Source: Mytilus trossulus (Eukaryota; Mollusca; Bivalvia; Mytilida; Mytilidae). Taken from it: a stretch of DNA of 64,000 nucleotides. The first letter of the stretch is position 1, and every line of letters starts with the position of its first letter. The DNA is taken from contig NC_086373.1 of NCBI RefSeq assembly GCF_036588685.1, forward strand, positions 110,142,599 through 110,206,598, given 5' to 3'. Shown in pieces: positions 10,476 through 22,400 of this stretch. The translations under genes and the position numbers were made by a program. Below the pieces are notes generated by a model. The model did not search any database. It was not told the origin of the DNA and worked only from the letters and a program-made list of their open reading frames with translations.

Positions 10476-13400
10476 ACTGTGATAGAACAGAGGTGACTAA
10501 AGATAGTTATAATGCTATATTGAACTATGTAAGGGACGAGACATGCTCTAAAGGTAATATTCTGTCAGGGACAAGACATGTTCTAAAGGTAAATGATATG
10601 TACAGGACGAGACATGTTCAAAAGGTAAATAATATGTAAGGGACGAAACATGTTCTAAAGGTAATATTCTGTATGGGAGGAGACATTTTCTAAAGGTAAT
10701 ATTCTGTATGGGACGAGACATGTTCTAAAGGTAATATTCTGTATGGGATGAGACATGTTCTAAAGGTAATATTCTGTAAGGGACGAGACATGTTCTAAAG
10801 GTAATATTCTGTAAGGGATGAGACATGTTCTAAAGGTAATATTCTGTAAGGGATGAGACATGTTCTCTAGGTAATATTCTGTATGGGAGGAGACATTTTC
10901 TAAAGGTAATATTCTGTAAGGGACGAGACATGTTCTAAAGGTAATATTCTGTATGGGACGAGACATGTTCTAAAGGTAAATGATATGTACAGGACGAGAC
11001 ATGTTCTAAAGGTAATATTCTGTAAGGGACGAGACATGTTCTAAAGGTAATATTCTGTATGGGACGAGACATGTTCTAAAGGTAATATTCTGTAAGGGAT
11101 GAGACATGTACTAAAGGTAATATTCTGTAAGGGACGAGACATGTTCTAAAGGTAATATTCTGTAAGGGATGAGACATGTTCTAAAGGTAATATTCTGTAT
11201 GGGACGAGACATGTTCTCTAGGTAATATTCTGTATGGGAGGAGACATTTTCTAAAGGTAATATTCTGTCAGGGACGAGACATGTTCTAAAGGTAATATTC
11301 TGTATGGGACGAGACATGTTCTAAAGGTAAATGATATGTACAGGACGAGACATGTTCTAAAGGTAATATTCTGTAAGGGACGAGACATGTTCTAAAGGTA
11401 ATATTCTGTATGGGACGAGACATGTTCTAAAGGTAATATTCTGTAAGGGATGAGACATGTACTAAAGGTAATATTCTGTAAGGGATGAGACATGTTCTAA
11501 AGGTAATATTCTGTAAGGGATGAGACATGTTCTAAAGGTAATATTCTGTATGGGACGAGACATGTTCTAAAGGTAATATTCTGTATGGGAGGAGACATTT
11601 TCTAAAGGTAATATTCTGTCAGGGACGAGACATGTTCTAAAGGTAATATTCTGTATGGGACGAGACATGTTCTAAAGGTAATATTCTGTATGGGAGGAGA
11701 CATTTTCTAAAGGTAATATTCTGTATGGGACGAGACATGTACTAAAGGTAATATTCTGTATGGGACCAGACATAAAGGTAATATTCTGTCAGGGACAAGA
11801 CATGTTCTAAAGGTAATATTCTGTAAGGGACGAGACATGTTCTAAAGGTAATATTCTGTATGGGACAAGACATGTTCTATAGGTAATATTCTGTAAGGGA
11901 CGAGACATGTTCTAAAGGTAATATTCTGTAAGGGACGAGACATGTTCTAAAGGTAATATTCTGTAAGGGATGAGACATGTTCTCTAGGTAATATTCTGTA
12001 AGGGACGAGACATGTTCTAAAGGTAATATTCTGTAAGGGACGAGACATGTTCTAAAGGTAATATTCTGTAAGGGACGAGACATGTTCTAAAGGTAATATT
12101 CTGTCAGGGACAAGACATGTTCTAAAGGTAAATGATATGTAAGGGAGGAGACATGTTCTCTAGGTAATATTCTGTCAGGGACAAGACATGTTCTATAGGT
12201 AATATTCTGTATGGGACAAGATATGTTCTAAAGGTAATATTCATTATGGGAGGAGACATGTTCTAAAGGTAATATTCTATATGGGACAAGACATGTTCTA
12301 AAGGTAATATTCTGTAAGGGACAAGGCATGCTTGGAATGCAAAATCCTGTAAAGTAATAATCTGATCATTATTTTGAATGTCTGATCAGAAAACATTTAA
12401 CTGTGACAGTCTGTGTTTTCATTTATGTGAATGTTGAGCAATTATTATGTTTATATATTTTCTTTAGTTAAAAAACCAGAAACATTATATTTTATTTTAA
12501 TATAAAATGCTTATAATTCCTAGGGAAATTGGCTATAAAACAGAAATCTGCTAGATATTACCAAATGTTAATACTAGAAAGTTCTACATGTGCAATTAAT
12601 TTTGTACAATATTTATTAACATGCATGTTAATTGTTTTACATTGTCTTATCAGGGCCTTTAATAGCTGACTATATGCGGTATGGGCTTTGCTAATTGTTG
12701 AAGGCCGTACGGTGACCTATAATTGTTAATGTTTGTGTCATTTTAGTCTTTTGTGGATAGTTGTCTCATTGGCAATCATGCAACATCTTCTTTTTTATAT
12801 GTGCATGTATTTAAGGTAAATTTGAACTGTTTACAAGAAGTAAAATAAAACTAGCTTAATCACTTTTGATGTCTGACATTGTATGTGTTTATTTGTATTT
12901 ATTGATTACAGAACCTGTGATTATATGCTGTGATACAATAAAAGATGAGCAACATTACACCTTAACAGAGTTTGTAATGACTTTGTGTCGTAAACATGGG
13001 ATCCTAAAGAATGAACGAGTAACCTTATTGTCATCCATGGATCAGATGGTGGCTGTACAGCTCTGTTTGGCAGAGAAAAATAAACAGGTTGGAAAATTAT
13101 TCAAGACTTAAATATCACATAATATTTTACAAAAAATGTAAATAGTTTATCAATATACATAGATATAGGAAGATGTGGTGTGAGTGCCAATGAGAAAACT
13201 CTCCATCCAAGTAACAATTTAAAAAGTAAACCATTATAGGTTAGTGTACAGCCTTCAACACGGAGCCTTGGCTCACACCAAACAACAAGCTATAAAGGGC
13301 CCCAAAATTACCAGTGTAAAACCATTCAAACGGGAAAACCAACGGTCTAATCTATATAAACAAAAGGAGAAACAAGAAGCACGTATATATAACATAAACA

Positions 13401-16400
13401 AACAACAACTACTGTACATCAGATTATTTTACAGTACATTTATCAGTAATTAGAAAAAGTTAGGAAGGCCCTACCAGGACAAGACATACAAATGTTACAT
13501 TTTATTGTCCATGTATTTTGGATATGCATACACATAGTTTAGGTATGATTAATGTTTAGAACACCTTGGAAATATGATTTTACATGTTTTTCTAGCTGGA
13601 GCACTGTCAATCAACTAAAGCAAATAATCCTATGTATCACATGTAGCTCAAATCATTCTAAAAATTCAACAACAAAAGGGGCAGGGAGCAAGTGGAGGGC
13701 AGGGCACTTTTTATGATAGGAAAAGGCACTGCTCATTTTTTTTGTCTATGTTTCTGTGTGTATCACAAGTTCACAAATCTCTTTTTTTACTGTATATGTT
13801 GTTAATAAAAATGCATGTTGCAAAATCATTTTTTTTTACTACATGTTCATAAAACATGGCAATACACATTCATACATCACATCACTATTAATCAAAACAG
13901 TGAGTTTGAGATACATAAATTTTGTGTATATGTTGAAATATCAGTAATGGGGTTACACATGGTAACAATTTACTGAACTGCACAGAATTATGATTATTGA
14001 TCAAAATTTTAATTTATTTTCAGGATATTGGTGACTATGACGTAGAATCTAGTACAGCTATACACCAGTGTAATACCCTGATCAAACAGAAACTATCAAC
14101 ATGTACACCCGATATAAAGTTAACACAGACAGTGGATGATTGGCTAAAACAGGACTATACACAGTTCCTTAGCAACTGTAATCAAGTAGATATGTGTGAT
14201 ATATTACAGCTGTTAGTTACTGGGTTAGACAAGAATGAAAACCTCAAAAACGATCTCCAGTCTACAGATATTATTGTGTTGGGTCTTCCATCACATCAAA
14301 TACAGGTACAGTTTAGTCTAAATTGTAATGAATATGGCCTAATATACATGATGTGTCTATATGAGTGTATGATTGCATAATTTCTAGATGGAGAATTGTC
14401 TCATTGGCACTCATACCACATCTTCTTATTAATAGCTATCAGTAATAGTTATATTGTAAAATAAATTATGTTTCTATAGCATATCTGATGCTTTTTACAT
14501 TAGAGTACTTTCATTCAGTGGCCACTGTACAGCCTCAACAATCAGCAAAACTTATGGTCTTGTGTATTAAGCTATTAAATGCCTACATATACAATTTGAA
14601 GCGTTTTATCTTTATCTCCTTTCATGAATAAATAAACAAATTAAATTTATACTAGTTCTAAATAGCAATACTAAGTTTGTCTAGCACTAGTCTACAAACT
14701 ACCAGTACAGTTGTAGTTCATGGACTGATTATTTTGTAGAAAATTGAAATATGATATGTATTTGTCATGTAGTGAATTGGTTTAATGAACTCAAAGAATA
14801 AATGATATAATATTTAACTTACTCTATTTCAGAAATATATGCTGAAGTTTTTGTGCAATGGGAGAACTATAAATAAAATAACAATGGAGACATCTTTAGA
14901 AAATAACAGTAATATACAAGTTCTGTCTGTGCCAACATCATTAGATGAGATACAACTCAATTCCACTCAGGAATTCATTGCCAGTAAAAATCTTTCTATA
15001 ACAGAGGTAATATACTGCTTAAAACCGCTTAATAAACTGGAGTGAAGTGTTTATCAAATTTTTACTCTGTGAGTAAAATCAGTGAGAAGAATCATTGGTA
15101 TGAGGGATACTTTATCTCTTGTTTCATGGATCATTTCTATAATTACTGGATATTTGCATTGAATTTATCTAATAATATATATAAAAATGTCATAATTTTT
15201 TCTAATAAAATCTAGTATGGTTATATTCTGCAACTTGGTAAAAATAAAAGTTTTATAAAAAGAAGATGTGGTATGATCGCCAATGAGACAACTATCCACA
15301 AAAGACCAAAATGACACAGACATTAACTACTATAGGTCACCGTACAGCATTAAATAATGTCCAAAGCCCATACCGCATAGTCAGCTATGCAAGGTTCCAA
15401 TAAGACAGTGTAAAACAATTCAAACCTGAAAAACAACGGCCTTATTTATGTAAAAAAATGAACGAAAAACAAATATGTAACACATAAACAAACGACAACC
15501 ACTGAATTACAGGCTCCTGACTTGGGACAGGCACATACATAAATAATGTGGCGGGGTTTAACATATCAGCTGGATCCCAACCCTCCTCCTAACCTGGGAC
15601 AGTGGTATAACAGTACAACATATGAACAAACTATAAAAATTTATGTTTCCTATACAAGACAAAATCATAGGGTAATATGTCATTTCTCCCCACAATTACA
15701 CCTATTTTTAGCAAGATTTTACTTCTTTTATCTTTAAGACTGTGTTCCAAAACATCCTACCAAAGAGTAGATAATCTGTTAAAAATATTCAGAAGTTAAA
15801 AGTTTGTAATAACTATAAATATTCAATGGTAAAGCATAACCTGAGGATGTGCATGATAGAATATAATCCATAAGTCCTACATATCAAGGGGAGATAAGCC
15901 AACTTACTTACTTAAATTTTATTGTATGCAGTCATTATCTGTGGCAAGTGCATCAACTCTTAAAAGGCTGCACAGACATTGATGAAACATAACATAAACA
16001 TGAACATTATTTGTAGAACATTGATGAAACATAACATAAACATGAACATTATTTGTAGAACATTGATGAAACATAACATAAACATGAACATTATTTGTAG
16101 ATCACTGCATGACAATTTCAATAAAGGAATCAATGCTAAAGGGAAGATAATCAGAGTTATCATGTTGTAAATTTTACTCCCTATTCTAATTTTTATCACC
16201 TGTCTCAGCACTCACTGTCTCAGCAGTCTGGATGTGAGATACAACAAATTAAGGGAGAAAGAATGAATGAAGTTTTGTTTAATATTATATTTATGTATTT
16301 CTATTTCCAGTCCTACGTGAAGATGGTTCTCCAGTCTTATTTAGAATTATTGGTGAACACTAGATCTGAGTTAGCTCTAGCTCGAGTCCTCAATGTCCCT

Positions 16401-19400
16401 AACAGAGAACTTACACATGAAGCATTTACAGAGCTTAAACGAGAGGCAAAGACGAAAAATATGACAATGTATCAGGTATGTCAACTTCAATGTAATTATA
16501 TATTTCTGACCTCAAACACAATTTGAGGCAACAAATATTATGTCATCAATGATTTATTTTGATTATTTGGAGCTTATTATTTATACCTAAAGCATAGTAC
16601 CTTAAATCATTTCCTCAGAACCCCATGATGGTATATTTATCTAGATGTTATTCCCACTTTTTAACGTTCTTACACAGTGCCACATCTTTTAATATGTAAC
16701 ATGAATAACATGTTGTGTTTTAAATATGTTAATATAATAATAGTAATTTTACCAGTTGTGACTTATATACATATATATGTGATTGAATTTTGTAGACGGC
16801 TGTATCATACATATTGAAGATAAGATTAGGAGGTAAAGGATATGCCCCTGACCCTAGTCATCCATTGTTACAGTTTGTTAAAGGGTTGGGAGAATTTGTT
16901 GATCTGATGCATAGGTTACAGAATGTTATTGAAGAGGAATCAAACACAAGGTTAGTGATAATGTTTAATTTAGGAAAGGACATGTCAAAGTTTTTGAGAA
17001 ATGTACTTTAAAGTTTGAAAAATGAGTTAACACATATATAACAAATTTATGTGACGTATATAATTTTTCTGACGTCAGACACTCAAATCAATCCATGTGT
17101 TCGTAGATAGTAGATGTTGTTGTGTCCTGTTAAATTGTTATACGATGATGACTGATGTTCCCATATTTTGACTATTTTATTGATTGTGACTGTTTATTTA
17201 ACGCATCATGTAAATGTAATGGAATTTGATGAGACTGTTATTAAAGTGAGAGGGTTAGCGCTATAGAACCAGGTTTAATCCACCATTTTCTACATTTGAA
17301 AATGCCTGTACCAAGTCAGGAATATGACAGTTCTTATCCATTCGTTTTTGATGCGTTTTGTTTTTTGATTTTGCCATGTGATTATGGACTTTCCAAATTG
17401 ATTTTCCTCTGAGTTCAGTATTTTTGTGATTTTAATTTTTATTTTTTATATAGAATTTTTCATAAAATTACAAGCAATTTTTCTCATTTAGTCTAGATGT
17501 AAACGAAAATGTTTTCTATGAAAGCTATGGTAGCTCAACATCATTCTGAGATGCCATCTGCCAAAGTTAACTTTTTGATATTTTATTTCAATCTCATAAT
17601 AAGAATATAGAAAACAGGGAAGCCCCATTTATACCCTTTGATTGCTATGTTCTGGTTGTTCATGTTGATTGTTACATTTCTTTAAGAGTAAATTTATTTT
17701 TCTTTTAAACTCATTTAACATTACAGGTCAGCTTGTCGTAAAGTAGTTAATATCATAAAGAAAGAACTGCTGAGATCAACAGATACCAAGTTAAGACAGA
17801 GTAGTATAGAGACGGTCAGTGATAGATTACAGGAGCAGATTAAACTGGTTATTGACCAGACCGAGAGGAACAAGATGTCTAGTCCAGATAAAGTAAGAAT
17901 TCACAATATAACCACAGACCAGAACATGTACTAAATTAGAGTGAGCATTAATGAAACAATTATCATTTAATGCTGTTCACATGATTATCATATTGGTTTT
18001 TCTCAGTTGAGTAAAAAGAGAATGTATATTTTCATGTTTGGACATCATTGACTTTGCCTAGGAAAACAGCTATTAACAGATTATCAATGGTCTTTCACAC
18101 TCATGTTTCTTGTCTCATCTCAAGCAAGTTGACCATTGAGAAACACCCTTTCCTTTGAAAGAAATAATTATAATATATTAAAGCATGTTGTCATTCTATA
18201 AATCTGAATTATAAGACAATCAAAATCACCATTGCTAACATATCTTGTGTACAATTTTAACAGCAAGCAATAAAGGGCAAAAACTAAATTTCATCTTGAT
18301 GTTTCAAACTCCCTATATCAAATAGTAAAATACTTAAGAATACCAGTGCAGCACTTGAAGTAGATATTTTGTAACCAGCTTAACCAACCAGAAATTATAT
18401 TGAACATAATGAAATACTGCTTACCCAGCCAATTGTAGTAAATGGTGTTGTTTGACTAATTGAGGAAAATGATTTATGTACCAGGTGAAATCAGTTCCAT
18501 CTTCAATCTGTCAGTAAGTTTAGGAGAGTAGACATTGTTACATTACAGAATATTTCTTTATTATTTCCAGTCTGTCAGTAAGTTTAGGAGAGTAGACATT
18601 GTTACATTACAGAATATTTCTTTATTATTTCCAGTCTGTCAGTAAGTTTAGGAGAGTAGACATTGTTACATTACAGAATATTTCTTTATTATTTCCAGTC
18701 TGTCAGTAAGTTTAGGAGAGTAGACATTGTAACATTACAGAATATTTCTTTATTATTTCCAGTCTGTCAGTAAGTTTAGGAGAGTAGACATTGTTACATT
18801 AAAGAATATTTCTTTATTATTTCCAGTCTGTCAGTAAGTTTAGGAGAGTAGACATTGTTACATTACAGAATATTTCTTTATTATTTCCAGTCTGTCAGTA
18901 AGTTTAGGAGAGTAGACATTGTTACACTACAGAATATTTCTTTATTATTTCCAGTCTGTCAGTAAGTTTAGGAGAGTAGACATTGTTACATTACAGAATA
19001 TTTCTTTATTATTTCCAGTCTGTCAGTAAGTTTAGGAGAGTAGACATTGTTACATTACAGAATATTTCTTTATTATTTCCAGTCTGTCAGTAAGTTTAGG
19101 AGAGTAGACATTGTTACGTTACAGAATATTTCTTTATTATTTCCAGTCTGTCAGTAAGTTTAGGAGAGTAGACATTGTTACATTACAGAATATTTCTTTA
19201 TTATTTCCAGTCTGTCAGTAAGTTTAGGAGAGTAGACATTGTTACATTACAGAATATTTCTTTATTATTTCCAGTCTGTCAGTAAGTTTAGGAGAGTAGA
19301 CATTGTTACATTACAGAATATTTCTTTATTATTTCCAGTCTGTCAGTAAGTTTAGGAGAGTAGACATTGTTACATTATAGAATATTTCTTTATTATTTCC

Positions 19401-22400
19401 AGTCTGTCAGTTAGTTTAGGAGAGTAGACATTGTTACATTACAGAATATTTCTTTAATATTTTCAGTCTGTCAGTAAGTTTAGGAGAGTATACATTGTTA
19501 CACTACAGAATATTTCTTTATTATTTTCAGTCTGTCAGTAAGTTTAGGAGAGTAGACATTGTTACACTACAGAATATTTCTTTATTATTTCCAGTCTGTC
19601 AGTAAGTTTAGGAGAGTAGACATTGTTACATTACAGAATATTTCTTTATTATTTCCAGTCTGTCAGTAAGTTTAGGAGAGTAGACATTGTTACATTACAG
19701 AATATTTCTTTATTATTTCCAGTCTGTCAGTAAGTTTAGGAGAGTAGACATTGTTACATTACAGAATATTTCTTTATTATTTCCAGACTGTCAGTAAGTT
19801 TAGGAGAGTAGACATTGTTACATTACAGAATATTTCTTTATTATTTTCAGTCTGTCAGTAAGTTTAGGAGAGTAGACATTGTTACATTACAGAATATTTC
19901 TTTATTATTTCCAGTCTGTCAGTAAGTTTAGGAGAGTAGACATTGTTACATTACAGAATATTTCTTTATTATTTCCAGTCTGTCAGTAAGTTTAGGAGAG
20001 TAGACATTGTAACATTACAGAATATTTCTTTATTATTTCCAGTCTGTCAGTAAGTTTAGGAGAGTAGACATTGTTACATTACAGAATATTTCTTTATTAT
20101 TTCCAGTCTGTCAGTAAGTTTAGGAGAGTAGACATTGTTACACTACAGAATATTTCTTTATTATTTCCAGTCTGTCAGTAAGTTTAGGAGAGTAGACATT
20201 GTTACATTACAGAATATTTCTTTATTATTTCCAGTCTGTCAGTAAGTTTAGGAGAGTAGACATTGTTACATTACAGAATATTTCTTTATTATTTCCAGTC
20301 TGTCAGTAAGTTTAGGAGAGTAGTCTCTGATGCATGATTTTTTACTATTAATTGGTTTTGGCTTTTAACTAGCTGTCAGTAACTGCGAGTACTCTCAAAT
20401 CGTATTTTCTTGTTAATTCGACCTGTTGATACTGTTTATAATGCTTTTTTGTCATTTTTTATTTATATGGATCTTGGCTGTATACCAGCTTTGATTATTT
20501 GTAATATCTTCAATTTTTCACTTATTCTTACAACATTTGTATAAACTTCAAGATTATAAAAAAACGGTTTTTTTCTAAAGTGAACATTGATTGGTTAAAT
20601 ATTTCTCAGTGTGTTTGAATTTGTTTGATAGCCTTTTGGTCATGACTGTTTGTCTCTAATATTTAATTAACTGTGCATTTGTATTCAGATATCGCAGATC
20701 AAATTTATTCGTTCTTTGTGTAATCATACGTTTTTTGATTGAGTTAAGTCTGCCAATTGATATTTTATCGTATGTTTTTATATGTTGTGATGTTATGCTA
20801 TTGTTTCAGAAAAAGGGAGAAGGTTTGGGCCCATTAAAACGTTTAATCCCGCTGCAAATGTTTGCACCTGTCCTAAGTCAGGAATCTGATGTACAGTAGT
20901 TGTCGTTTGTTTATGTAATATATACGTGTTTCTCGTTTCTCGTTTTGTTTATATAGATTAGACCGTTGGTTTTCCCGTTTGAATGGTTTTACACTAGTAA
21001 TTTTGGGGCCCTTTATAGCTTGTTGTTCGGTGTGAGCCAAGGCTCCGTGTTGAAGGCCGTACTTTAACCTATAATGGTTTAATTTTTAAATTGTTATTTG
21101 GATGGAGAGTTGTCTCATTGGCACTCACACCACATCTTCCTATATCTATTGTTACGTTACAGAATATTTCTTTATTATTTCCAGTCTGTCAGTAAGTTTA
21201 GGAGAGTAGACATTGTTACATTACAGAATATTTCTTTATTATTTCCAGTCTGTCAGTAAGTTTAGGAGAGTAGACATTGTTACATTACAGAATATTTCTT
21301 TATTATTTCCAGTCTGTCAGTAAGTTTAGGAGAGTAGACATTGTTACATTACAGAATATTTCTTTATTATTTCCAGTCTGTCAGTAAGTTTAGGAGAGTA
21401 GACATTGTTACATTATAGAATATTTCTTTATTATTTCCAGTCTGTCAGTTAGTTTAGGAGAGTAGACATTGTTACATTACAGAATATTTCTTTAATATTT
21501 TCAGTCTGTCAGTAAGTTTAGGAGAGTATACATTGTTACACTACAGAATATTTCTTTATTATTTTCAGTCTGTCAGTAAGTTTAGGAGAGTAGACATTGT
21601 TACACTACAGAATATTTCTTTATTATTTCCAGTCTGTCAGTAAGTTTAGGAGAGTAGACATTGTTACATTACAGAATATTTCTTTATTATTTCCAGTCTG
21701 TCAGTAAGTTTAGGAGAGTAGACATTGTTACATTACAGAATATTTCTTTATTATTTCCAGTCTGTCAGTAAGTTTAGGAGAGTAGACATTGTTACATTAC
21801 AGAATATTTCTTTATTATTTCCAGACTGTCAGTAAGTTTAGGAGAGTAGACATTGTTACATTACAGAATATTTCTTTATTATTTTCAGTCTGTCAGTAAG
21901 TTTAGGAGAGTAGAAATTGTTACATTACAGAATATTTCTTTATTATTTCCAGTCTGTCAGTAAGTTTAGGAGAGTAGACATTGTTACATTACAGAATATT
22001 TCTTTATTATTTCCAGTCTGTCAGTAAGTTTAGGAGAGTAGACATTGTTACATTACAGAATATTTCTTTATTATTTTCAGTCTGTCAGTAGGTTTAGGAG
22101 AGTAGACATTGTTACACTACAGAATATTTCTTTGTTATTTTTAGTCTGTCAGTAAGTTTAGGAGAGTAGACATTGTTACATTACAGAATATTTCTTTATT
22201 ATTTCCAGTCTGTCAGTAAGTTTAGGAGAGTAGACATTGTTACCTTACAGAATATTTCTTTATTATTTCCAGTCTGTCAGTAAGTTTAGGAGAGTAGACA
22301 TTGTTACATTACAGAATATTTCTTTATTATTTCCAGTCTGTCAGTAAGTTTAGGAGAGTAGACATTGTTACATTACAGAATATTTCTTTATTATTTCCAG

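Noticed and set aside
10529-12330. CRISPR-like array of about 35-bp repeats, and antisense 68-residue ORFs (MSRP-type) across it
   Set aside because: The repeats are directly adjacent with no unique spacers, the context is a eukaryotic intron, and the ORFs come only from the repeat period.
14306-14380. Continuation of PARPBP exon 3 into a longer ORF
   Set aside because: The GTACAG donor at 14306 and the in-phase exon at 14833 fit the orthologue; the extension does not.
16208-16260. Possible small PARPBP exon after CTGTCTCAG near 16208
   Set aside because: Exons 4 and 5 already join in phase and match the orthologue spacing; the candidate is only about 25 nt and would shift the frame.
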